This document shows positions 1 to 6,154 of a stretch of DNA of 11,346 nt, in pieces. The notes under the pieces were generated by a model. The model worked only from the letters and a program-made list of their open reading frames with translations, was not told the origin of the DNA and searched no databases. This stretch comes from CAYZSU01 sp964480565 (GTDB lineage Bacteria; UBA10199; 2-02-FULL-44-16; JAAZCA01), in assembly GCA_964480565.1 (NCBI GenBank), contig CAYZSU010000070.1, positions 1 to 11,346 on the forward strand, read 5' to 3'. The translations under genes were made by a program, and so were the position numbers. How positions within the stretch are numbered: the first letter of the stretch is position 1; each line of letters starts with the position of its first letter.

Positions 1-128
1 TTCTGATCACAATCACTTTTTATACTGAAAATGCCTATTTTTCACCAGTCCCATAGCGCTAAATCTGTTAACACAGGAAAAAACTGCCAAAGTGGGTATA
101 AAATGTAAACGACTCATGGCGGGGTGGG

Positions 129-2411
129 ATGATCAATACATGTTCAAAATCCTACATTTTTAGATGCGATTGCCCTGGCATACACGGTGCACGCGCACTT
201 GTAAAATCCGTACAAGGTGCAATAGGCAATGCAAGTATCATGACTGGAAATTTGGCTATTGAACAGCTAAAAGTCAGCAGTACAGATGATATTAGTTTTG
301 AAAGTATGGGATACGAAATATTGGCTACTGGTATTACGGGAGCCTTAACAGGTGTAATGGGCATGCCAATTCACTCTCTACTGAAGGAGCACCCCATTGC
401 AACATTGCTATTGGATACAGTGGAAGAAATTATAGAAGAAGTCGGTGAAGAAAAATTAAATCGCATACTCACTGATGATAAGCGCTCAATGACTATGACG
501 GAAATGTTAAATACCACGCTAAGCAGTATATTTGGCGGACAAATGCAACAGACAATTATGCGAGTCAATGCCCTGGCTACTATGGCGTTAAACCCTGCTG
601 CACAAGATTCTGAAACCAAGGATACAAATGATAATGATAGACATTCACCTTTGCCAGAAAGCATACGCACTGCTGCTGCGCGTTCTGGCAAAGAAATTAC
701 TAATCTATCCGCCGCATTATGGTTATCCGGGTGCAATACTGAAAGTATGGAAACTATTATTAATAATAGTTTTGACGCAATCACTGCAAGTTTATTTATA
801 CTTTCCTCACTCATGATAGTTAAAGGCTTACACGACAGAATCGTTGGCAAATCCACTGATTCTTATATTGCTGACCTATACAGCCACGATTATTTAATCC
901 GTAGTGATGCAAGAGAATATCTCATTCCATTGGCCAAAGAAAATACAGCTATTTTGAACGCACTGGCAGCATTGGCAGATCAAAATTATGATATTCAAAA
1001 GTTACTTATTGAATGTCTATCCGATGACAATGAGATGAATACATCGATAGCCATCGATGCACTGATTCCATTGGCCAAAGAAAATACAGTTATTTTAGAG
1101 GCACTGGTACCATTGGCAGATCAATCCGGTACGGTTCAAGACTTACTCATTGAGTGTCTATCCGATGATAATGATGACGCAAATATAAAAATAGCAATTG
1201 AAGCATTAATCTCATTAAAAGAAAATGCTACGGCTAATACAATAACTGCACTCTTAAATCCTAGTGACCCTACAACAAACCATAATAAAGTTATAGATGT
1301 ATTGATTGGCTTGCTAAAGAGCCCTTGCACAAATATATTTATCGAAAAACGAGTTATTGATATATTGACACCATTGGCTTCAGAAAATGATATTATTTTT
1401 GATTCATTTATCCAAGAGTTTAGATTTAATAGTAGTCCAACCATTCGAAAAAAATATGCACAAATCTTACTTCCTATCGCATTTAACGATCTTTCAAATC
1501 CAACTAATCTTCACAAAATTTTAAATGCAATATACCCCATAAGCGATGATATTCATTATGCTAACAATTTGATAATTGAATATCTAAATAACTGTAACAA
1601 TATAGCTAGAATAGACGCAATCAATGCATTAATTGATTTTCTTTATACCTCGCCCATTGAAACAATTTTAGAAAAACAACTTTTGGATACATTGATGCCA
1701 TTTGCATCTGAAAACAACACCATCATAGAATTATTTATCAACAAGTTAAATGCCACTAATTATACTGTTCGGAAAAAATCAATGGAACTTTTAATCGACT
1801 TAGACTTTAATAGTCTCCCAAAAATATGGCTCACAAAAATTTTAAATGCCATAACTACAGGCATATCAGACACTACAGAGATGACAGGCAAGCTAGATCA
1901 GTTAGATGAATTGTTTGATATAATAACCGGCCTATTACCAACAAAACAAAAAAATATTTTATTTAAGACACTTAATTATTCACATTTTGACATACAAACC
2001 AGGTCCATAGAGATACTGACATCACTTGCGATAGATGATACCCATAATGGACTGGATTACGAGATAATGGATGCACTGATTGCTATTGCTGCAAATACTT
2101 CAAATAATGAATTACAAAAAAAGGTAGTATCTGAATTATTCAATATATACAATATATCAGAGGAGCATGATATTCATGATATTCATGATATTAACGATTA
2201 TCTTACTACTGAATTCCCAATAAATAACAATCTTTCAAAATTACTCATTCAATTGCTATCCGATGAGAGAAGTCATATTCGCATGTTCTCATTTGACATA
2301 CTCAGCCGATTTTACAGAAATAATTTTACTGCCACGCACGCATTGCATGCAGCTAGAGATAGTCAGTATCGCAATGTTCGTGATGCGGCAAGAGCGTTAT
2401 CAAATAGATAG
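129..2411 (+). CDS. HEAT/ARM-like helical repeat protein with hydrophobic N-terminal region
   Basis: I do not recognise a specific family. Residues 1-20 are Cys-rich (C5, C13, C15). Residues 60-80 are Gly-rich and hydrophobic (GITGALTGVMGMP), followed by an acidic helix (EEIIEEVGEEK, 99-109). Residues 216-233 (DAITASLFILSSLMIVKG) could span a membrane. From about 245 to the C-terminus the protein is a solenoid of about ten degenerate alpha-helical repeats with the HEAT look (L-I-P-L-A-x-E-N, IDAL, x-VRxxAxxxL), ending in ARDSQYRNVRDAARALSNR. Two neighbouring 47-48-aa repeats (266-312, 313-360) are close copies, and a 109-aa super-repeat is also visible (393-501 and 502-613). HEAT solenoids usually bind protein or nucleic acid; the partner is unknown. 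The ATG at 129 is the only in-frame ATG before residue 38. It has only a poorly placed G-rich stretch (GGGGTGGG, touching the start codon), so the true N-terminus may be missing. Convergent with the B3/B4 gene. Confidence 0.75.
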   Translation: MINTCSKSYIFRCDCPGIHGARALVKSVQGAIGNASIMTGNLAIEQLKVSSTDDISFESMGYEILATGITGALTGVMGMPIHSLLKEHPIATLLLDTVEEIIEEVGEEKLNRILTDDKRSMTMTEMLNTTLSSIFGGQMQQTIMRVNALATMALNPAAQDSETKDTNDNDRHSPLPESIRTAAARSGKEITNLSAALWLSGCNTESMETIINNSFDAITASLFILSSLMIVKGLHDRIVGKSTDSYIADLYSHDYLIRSDAREYLIPLAKENTAILNALAALADQNYDIQKLLIECLSDDNEMNTSIAIDALIPLAKENTVILEALVPLADQSGTVQDLLIECLSDDNDDANIKIAIEALISLKENATANTITALLNPSDPTTNHNKVIDVLIGLLKSPCTNIFIEKRVIDILTPLASENDIIFDSFIQEFRFNSSPTIRKKYAQILLPIAFNDLSNPTNLHKILNAIYPISDDIHYANNLIIEYLNNCNNIARIDAINALIDFLYTSPIETILEKQLLDTLMPFASENNTIIELFINKLNATNYTVRKKSMELLIDLDFNSLPKIWLTKILNAITTGISDTTEMTGKLDQLDELFDIITGLLPTKQKNILFKTLNYSHFDIQTRSIEILTSLAIDDTHNGLDYEIMDALIAIAANTSNNELQKKVVSELFNIYNISEEHDIHDIHDINDYLTTEFPINNNLSKLLIQLLSDERSHIRMFSFDILSRFYRNNFTATHALHAARDSQYRNVRDAARALSNR
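924..1205 (+). repeat. Two tandem copies of a 141-nt coding repeat (47-aa HEAT-like unit)
   Basis: The unit starting ATTCCATTGGCCAAAGAAAA at 924 recurs at 1065, an exact 141-nt offset. At protein level both copies read IPLAKENT...LADQ...LLIECLSDDN, with about 27 identical residues in the first 36. This points to a recent in-frame duplication inside the HEAT-like gene. Confidence 0.8.
1305..1966 (+). repeat. 109-aa internal super-repeat, two copies, within the HEAT-like gene
   Basis: Residues 393-501 and 502-613 align in order: the xLEK/IEK-x-(I/L)D-x-L turn, then P(L/F)ASEN, then a (I/V)RKK helix, then KILNAI followed by ISD. The spacing is about 109 residues (327 nt). It is more diverged than the 47-aa pair, so it is probably an older duplication. 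The right edge is approximate. Confidence 0.6.
2166..2192 (+). repeat. 9-bp microsatellite CATGATATT x3, in frame
   Basis: Three perfect copies of CATGATATT occur at 2166, 2175 and 2184, encoding HDI-HDI-HDI in a loop near the end of the solenoid. Because the unit is 9 bp, copy-number changes alter length without shifting the frame. Confidence 0.85.
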
Positions 2412-2456
2412 ACGAAATTCAGGTCTTTTCTGAAAAACATCGTCACTGGAAATTAC

Positions 2457-2495
2457 AAAAAAAACGAGATCTCCGATTAATACCATCTCGGAGAT
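2457..2495 (-). terminator. Hairpin with U8, copy 1 (minus strand)
   Basis: Read on the minus strand, ATCTCCGA (from 2495) pairs with TCGGAGAT (to 2469) around an 11-nt loop. CTCG and eight T (2464-2457) follow. This fits a rho-independent terminator for the B3/B4 gene, although the 4-nt gap between stem and U-tract is a little long. There is no U-tract on the plus strand, so it would not stop transcripts of the HEAT-like gene. Confidence 0.5.
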
Positions 2496-2528
2496 GACAA
2501 GTTTGAAAACATCGTCACTGGAAATTAC

Positions 2529-2566
2529 AAAAAAACGAGATCTCCGATTAACACCGTCTCGGAGAT
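2529..2566 (-). terminator. Hairpin with U7, copy 2 (minus strand)
   Basis: Same structure as copy 1: arms at 2559-2566 and 2540-2547, loop 2548-2558, then seven T on the minus strand (2535-2529). As the first hairpin met by transcripts of the B3/B4 gene, it lies about 75 nt beyond the stop codon and is the likelier functional terminator. Confidence 0.5.
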
Positions 2567-2643
2567 GACAAGATTGAAAACATCGTCACTGGAAATTACA
2601 ATATTGAAAACCATGTCTTAAATGTTTACTTTGAAGTCCCCCA

Positions 2644-3300
2644 CTAATTGACCTGCTTCACCTGTACATGTTCACCATGGGCATATTCAATTAAATAGTC
2701 TTTCATCCAATTTAAATACTCTTCCATATGCGCATCATTTTTTTCATATGGAATCACAACTAACAAACGCCGCGTGGCTCTAGTCACCATCGCACGATCC
2801 GATTGAAACGCCAAACTCCCAAATGGACCATAGTCATCCTGATATACGACTGTATGATCCAATGCTTCATCCTTCGCATGAAATCCATCCACTGGCGTAT
2901 TTTTATCACCGAGCACGATTTGAATGGGATGGGAAATAGTTTCCAAATCATAGCTATTTACCGAGTACAAACTTTTCAATGTAAACAAGTTTAAAATATC
3001 CGAAACATTTTGATTGGTTTCATAATTCTCCTGCATTAATTCCCTTATCTTCATGCATAAGCAATTACACCGTTTGGAATCATAGATGCCCAATTCATGG
3101 TTTAGATGTTGATAGAATACCAATTGCGGTGCATCATAGAGTGACATCAGTTTAATATCTGCCATGGACTGCTCAATTTCAGATTTAAAATGATCATATG
3201 CAACATCGGTTAGTGATTTGACACATACCTGCCCTGTCAAAATTCCAACGGACAAATCTGGACAAATCTTTCGAACTTCTTGACTCATTTGTACATGCAT
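2644..3300 (-). CDS. Stand-alone B3/B4 domain protein (PheRS beta editing-domain-like)
   Basis: A 218-aa protein starting MHVQMSQEVRKICPDL. It matches the layout of COG3382/B3_4 proteins: N-terminal EVRKICPDLSVGILTG, a central helical part, then LFTLKSLYSVNSYDLETI (family pattern N-x-(V/I)-SLKYLLPVGGYDLD) and the C-terminal block VVYQDD...SLAFQSDRAMVTRATRR (family pattern VVYxDD...WNWRDSxRTxITxxT). The B3/B4 fold is the editing, tRNA-binding domain of bacterial PheRS beta. Stand-alone members are suspected trans-editing or RNA-binding proteins, but their role is not firmly known. The reading frame stays open upstream to an ATG at 3447, adding 49 residues with a hydrophobic stretch. I prefer 3300 because GGGGGA sits 4 nt upstream and homologous proteins start near this residue. 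Convergent with the HEAT-like gene and divergent from the exported protein. Confidence 0.8.
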   Translation of the reverse strand: MHVQMSQEVRKICPDLSVGILTGQVCVKSLTDVAYDHFKSEIEQSMADIKLMSLYDAPQLVFYQHLNHELGIYDSKRCNCLCMKIRELMQENYETNQNVSDILNLFTLKSLYSVNSYDLETISHPIQIVLGDKNTPVDGFHAKDEALDHTVVYQDDYGPFGSLAFQSDRAMVTRATRRLLVVIPYEKNDAHMEEYLNWMKDYLIEYAHGEHVQVKQVN

Positions 3301-3304
3301 GCAT

Positions 3305-3310
3305 TCCCCC
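3305..3310 (-). promoter_or_regulatory. Ribosome binding site GGGGGA that decides the B3/B4 start
   Basis: On the minus strand GGGGGA lies 4 nt before the ATG at 3300. The exported-protein gene uses the identical GGGGGA-N4-ATG arrangement, which supports both start choices. Confidence 0.6.
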
Positions 3311-3522
3311 AAATACAATAATGATACTGCTCTAAAAAAAATATATATAAAACAGCTCAAAAACACCCAAGCAAGTAGTCTTTCAATACACCCGCCATAT
3401 ACATTTTCATCATTGCTGAGCCACTTCTTATGCGAATCACATGCCAACTATTATGTACAATATATCATTATAGTCTGAATTTCCCTTTAAGAAACCACCC
3501 GCTCATTATGATAAAGCGCCAT

Positions 3523-3535
3523 TATCACTGTGATA
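3523..3535. promoter_or_regulatory. Possible operator palindrome TATCACTGTGATA
   Basis: Perfect 6-bp arms around one central T. It overlaps a second inverted repeat, TGATAA-N7-TTATCA (3509-3527). It sits in the divergent region, about 220-270 nt from either start codon, so regulator binding is possible but unproven. Confidence 0.25.
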
Positions 3536-3674
3536 CAATTACGACTATGCTCCTCATATACAGCAACTCATTTTCCACTTTAAATAGCTTGGTGAGTGAA
3601 TATAATTTACCTACATAAGTATTATGATCGTTACCATTATTGAGTTTGTTGCCTATTTTATGAATAATTATTTT

Positions 3675-3696
3675 TAAATAGCCTCAAAACTATTTA
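3675..3696. repeat. AT-rich inverted repeat TAAATAG/CTATTTA
   Basis: Seven-bp perfect arms with an 8-nt loop (CCTCAAAA). The outer bases TGAATA (3661) and TATTCA also match, separated from the inner arm by an extra AT-rich stretch on the left side. It is not followed by a T-run on the plus strand, so it is not a clear terminator. Confidence 0.4.
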
Positions 3697-3793
3697 TTCA
3701 AAAAATTACCCTAAAATACCATTTACACGTGATATTATCATTTCTAAGTGTTTTGGCATGGTATTTGTATATAGACTGTTACCGTAATAATAA

Positions 3794-3799
3794 GGGGGA
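3794..3799 (+). promoter_or_regulatory. Ribosome binding site GGGGGA that decides the exported-protein start
   Basis: GGGGGA ends 4 nt before the ATG at 3804. The frame is open back to an ATG at 3729, but that start has no such site and would place 25 extra residues in front of a normal signal peptide. Confidence 0.75.
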
Positions 3800-3803
3800 A
3801 TAT

Positions 3804-5933
3804 ATGAATCACACATTAATAACACTAATTCTAATGATCAGTTTAGCCTTAAGCGTTCCATATTCGGCATTTTCAAAAGAATCGAATATAACATTGCAAC
3901 CTGTGTCACAAAATCAATGGTTTGTTCCACGCACATCCGTGCGGCCTCCTTCAAATATTCGAGAAGGAATATCCGAAAACTTACGTGAATCCAGTGACAC
4001 AGAAAATGACCTGATTCAGACCTCAATAGTGCAAAAACCATATGAACGTATTCGCTTAGAACTCAATGATCGTCCTTATGATGGAAACACACCGAGCAAT
4101 CGACATAATGAGCTAAATCCATTAATTCCTACTACCCCAGAAAAGCCAGGTCCACATCCAGTTGAAGTAATACCTTCACATGAAATACGCATAGGACTAA
4201 TTCCAAACAATGATAATAGCTGTTATGGATTACCATCTATCGTTGTCATGCCCGCACAAACTTTAAATAATGCCGCAACCACACAGGATATTTTAAATAA
4301 TATCATGTCACCAAAAAAACTACACCCAGACTTAAACAGTTTTTTAAGTTCAGTAGATAATGCATATCATATTTGCCTTCAATATCCTCAAAACAACCCT
4401 GAACAAATAAAAGAAAGCCTTATCATTCAAAATCCATCAGACAATCGCGATTTGTACATTCATGGCCTTCACATTGAGCGTCATTCTGAGTTAAAAACAT
4501 CCGACATCATGTTAAAAGTAAGTAATCAAAGCATCAATAATAATATTATCATTGATGATGCACATATTCAAAATGCAATTCATGGCATTCGCACCTATCA
4601 AGGCTCTAAATCCGGATATATTCAAATTGAAAATAGTGATATTGAAGGTGTAGGCATCACATGTCACAATGAAGTAGATGATATTGGACATGGAATATAT
4701 GTGTCTTCAAATAATACATGGATTAAAAATACAACTATCTCTGGATTTAATTATGGCATTGCCATGGATGCAAATAATATTTATGTGGATAATAGCCTTA
4801 TTTTTGACAATCATTTTGGTATCTATATCTTTAAAGAACGCTCGAACTTACGCAACAATGAATCCCTCATATATAAAAATTATGCATGCGTAAATGACAT
4901 AATAACAGCATTTCCCCATCAACGCGCTATTTATTCTGAAAACAGAACTCGTATTAATGATCCAGATATTCAAGTTATTGAAGTAACTGGATCAAAAAAA
5001 TATATTCAACTGCCTCAATCGATTCCATTGCCACAAACGATTTCCGTTTATTATTCAGAGCCGAACTTATCCTGCAATAATCAAGCATGCGAATTCGTTA
5101 AATCAATGCATATTACAGAGAACAAGATCGATTCAGATACATTAAATTTAAATAATCGTAATACAGTGTCCAATCAAATGCATATGCTTGCAATTTCATT
5201 TTCTAATCAATGGAATAATATGCAATTGACTGTCCCCACACATACAGAGCGTTTTCATATTGCATTTACACAGCCCATCGATGTGCTCACACCTGGACAT
5301 AGCGACGACGAAGGAAGTCATTCAATTGCAGATGATAATAATACAGAAGACCTAAATAGCATGGATTATAGAGAAGAGTTAGGCGGCGATGAGTTCAATG
5401 TCGCTTCAGAAGAAGAGATCAGTGACAATCACTATCAGGACTCCCCTATCGCCACGCCTGAACCTAGCACACCTTATAGTAGTCCGGACAGTCAGCGAGA
5501 TATTGCAATAGTTGCCCATCACCCACCAAACACACCTAATGTACAGGATAATACTGTTCCAAGTGAAACAGATCAATTCTTAGAAACTGCAACAGGATAC
5601 AATGATAATGCGCAAACACAGTCAGAGCAGATTGAATCAATAGAAGTCCCAGATGAACAAATTATTTCGGCAAATGATATGGAACAAAGCACTGATCATA
5701 AAGATGATGCCGCTTCAGAATATGCTGAAGAGGTCATATCCTCAGATGAGGATAGCGATATGATGCTAGGTGAAATGGATGCCTTGCCAGGTATGGGTAT
5801 GAATGTAAGTAAGTGTAGTTTGACTGATAGTAACACCAGCACATTATCCACATTAATTGCTTATGGATTTATTATGATTTTATGCATTGCACATTTCATT
5901 CGCCGTATGAAATATGCAGGTACGCGCAATTAA
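3804..5933 (+). CDS. Exported beta-helix protein with acidic linker and C-terminal membrane anchor
   Basis: A 709-aa protein of no family I can name. Residues 1-24 are a signal peptide (MNHTLITLILMISLALSVPYSAFS, likely cut at AFS/KE). A Pro-rich, low-complexity segment follows to about 125. Residues about 215-365 show short beta-strand/turn repeats typical of right-handed parallel beta-helices (NosD/PbH1-like), for example IQNAIHGIRTYQG, HGIYVSSNNTWIKNTTISGF and NYGIAMDANNIYVDNSLI. Cysteines at 140, 191, 287, 362, 424 and 429 could form disulfides. Residues about 498-660 are a long Asp/Glu/Ser/Pro/Thr-rich linker. The tail has LPGMG (661-665), C671, a membrane segment (about 682-698, LIAYGFIMILCIAHFI), then basic RRMKYAGTRN. 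This fits a surface-anchored carbohydrate-binding, carbohydrate-cleaving or adhesive protein, but no catalytic residues could be assigned. The gene is monocistronic, with a MITE directly after its stop. Confidence 0.85.
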   Translation: MNHTLITLILMISLALSVPYSAFSKESNITLQPVSQNQWFVPRTSVRPPSNIREGISENLRESSDTENDLIQTSIVQKPYERIRLELNDRPYDGNTPSNRHNELNPLIPTTPEKPGPHPVEVIPSHEIRIGLIPNNDNSCYGLPSIVVMPAQTLNNAATTQDILNNIMSPKKLHPDLNSFLSSVDNAYHICLQYPQNNPEQIKESLIIQNPSDNRDLYIHGLHIERHSELKTSDIMLKVSNQSINNNIIIDDAHIQNAIHGIRTYQGSKSGYIQIENSDIEGVGITCHNEVDDIGHGIYVSSNNTWIKNTTISGFNYGIAMDANNIYVDNSLIFDNHFGIYIFKERSNLRNNESLIYKNYACVNDIITAFPHQRAIYSENRTRINDPDIQVIEVTGSKKYIQLPQSIPLPQTISVYYSEPNLSCNNQACEFVKSMHITENKIDSDTLNLNNRNTVSNQMHMLAISFSNQWNNMQLTVPTHTERFHIAFTQPIDVLTPGHSDDEGSHSIADDNNTEDLNSMDYREELGGDEFNVASEEEISDNHYQDSPIATPEPSTPYSSPDSQRDIAIVAHHPPNTPNVQDNTVPSETDQFLETATGYNDNAQTQSEQIESIEVPDEQIISANDMEQSTDHKDDAASEYAEEVISSDEDSDMMLGEMDALPGMGMNVSKCSLTDSNTSTLSTLIAYGFIMILCIAHFIRRMKYAGTRN

Positions 5934-5938
5934 ATATC
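5934..5938. repeat. Target site duplication ATATC, left copy
   Basis: Directly abuts the left inverted repeat and follows the TAA stop (5931-5933) of the exported-protein gene. It matches 6090-6094 exactly. Confidence 0.75.
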
Positions 5939-6089
5939 GGGACTGTTGAAAAATAGCAATTTTGGGGGTTGTTCAAAAATGTTCAGATTCAAGGCAGACA
6001 GCAAATTCAATGAGGGCGCATACATAAGAGTATGTAACCGATTTGGATTTGCTGGACAACGCCGAAGATGGGCGTTTTTCAACAGCCCC
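5939..6089. mobile_element. MITE-like element, 151 bp, 15-bp TIRs, 5-bp target duplication
   Basis: The left end GGGACTGTTGAAAAA (5939-5953) and right end TTTTTCAACAGCCCC (6075-6089) are inverted repeats with one mismatch. The element is flanked exactly by ATATC (5934-5938 and 6090-6094), a 5-bp target duplication. Inside, CAGCAAATTCAA (5999-6010) pairs with TTGGATTTGCTG (6043-6054) with one mismatch around a small hairpin CATAC-ATAAGA-GTATG (6019-6034), so most of the element can fold on itself. It has no transposase and no credible ORF. It is non-autonomous and presumably moved by an IS elsewhere in the genome. Ends of this style (CTGTTGAAAAA) are familiar from intergenic repeats in other bacteria; I cannot assign the IS family. 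Confidence 0.85.
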
Positions 6090-6094
6090 ATATC
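6090..6094. repeat. Target site duplication ATATC, right copy
   Basis: Directly abuts the right inverted repeat and is identical to 5934-5938. Removing the element and one copy rebuilds a simple 3' UTR leading to the terminator at 6118. Confidence 0.75.
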
Positions 6095-6117
6095 AAAACT
6101 ATTATTTTCTAAATATA

Positions 6118-6154
6118 ATAGGGACATGATGATCAGTCATGCCCCTATTTTTTT
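6118..6154 (+). terminator. Rho-independent terminator of the exported-protein gene
   Basis: The arms ATAGGGACATGA (6118-6129) and TCATGCCCCTAT (6137-6148) pair over 12 positions with one mismatch around a 7-nt loop. A run of seven T (6148-6154) follows on the plus strand. On the minus strand the bases after the stem are AT-rich but not a clean U-run, so any action on queG would be weak. The right arm overlaps the queG stop codon. Confidence 0.8.

Larger units (their letters stand above)
2431..2604. repeat. Tandem array of a 71-73-nt hairpin repeat (two full units plus a 30-nt partial)
   Basis: Units begin TGAAAA(A)CATCGTCACTGG at 2431, 2504 and 2575. Each full unit has the common block ACATCGTCACTGGAAATTAC, a run of 8 or 7 A, then a hairpin with 8-bp arms ATCTCCGA/TCGGAGAT around an 11-nt loop. 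The third copy keeps only the first block, and a further TGAAAAC at 2605 may be a remnant. The full units differ by A-tract length and a few transitions in the loop (TTAATACCATC against TTAACACCGTC). The hairpin edges GAGAT...GATGAC resemble the short REP-like intergenic palindromes seen in many bacteria; that link is inference. Confidence 0.85.
3301..3803. other. Divergent intergenic region, about 500 nt, AT-rich, no convincing gene
   Basis: This separates the B3/B4 gene (-) from the exported-protein gene (+). I see no RNA gene and no ORF with a ribosome binding site. It holds TGATAA-N7-TTATCA (3509-3527), overlapping TATCAC-T-GTGATA (3523-3535), and an AT-rich inverted repeat TAAATAG-N8-CTATTTA (3675-3696). 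Possible promoter elements for the plus-strand gene (TTTACA at 3722, TTGGCA at 3753, TATATA at 3768) are not well spaced with one another, so I do not call a promoter. Confidence 0.6.

Noticed and set aside
31..108. 25-codon ORF upstream of the HEAT-like gene
   Set aside because: No ribosome binding site and no recognisable peptide; kept only as part of the question whether the gene start is broken.
2431..2604. CRISPR array (repeated block TCGTCACTGGAAATTACA at about 72-nt intervals)
   Set aside because: The intervening parts are near copies of each other rather than unique spacers, so it is a tandem repeat of a whole hairpin unit. No cas genes are present.
3301..3447. N-terminal extension of the B3/B4 protein (49 residues with a hydrophobic stretch)
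   Set aside because: The family normally starts near MHVQMSQEV, a good ribosome binding site lies just before 3300, and the extension is AT-rich with an (AT)n/A8 tract typical of non-coding DNA.
3430..3618. Small plus-strand ORF of 62 codons in the divergent region
   Set aside because: No ribosome binding site, odd His/Tyr-rich composition and no recognisable family; most likely chance.
3729..3803. Upstream start of the exported protein at 3729
   Set aside because: It would put 25 extra residues before a normal signal peptide and lacks a ribosome binding site, whereas 3804 has GGGGGA 4 nt upstream.
5800..5933. Classic LPXTG sortase signal at LPGMG
   Set aside because: The Thr is replaced by Met and the membrane helix begins about 16 residues later, too far for a standard signal; reported only as a resemblance.
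6100..6154. Strong bidirectional terminator for queG
   Set aside because: On the minus strand the stem is not followed by a clean U-run and overlaps the stop codon, so only plus-strand termination is well supported.
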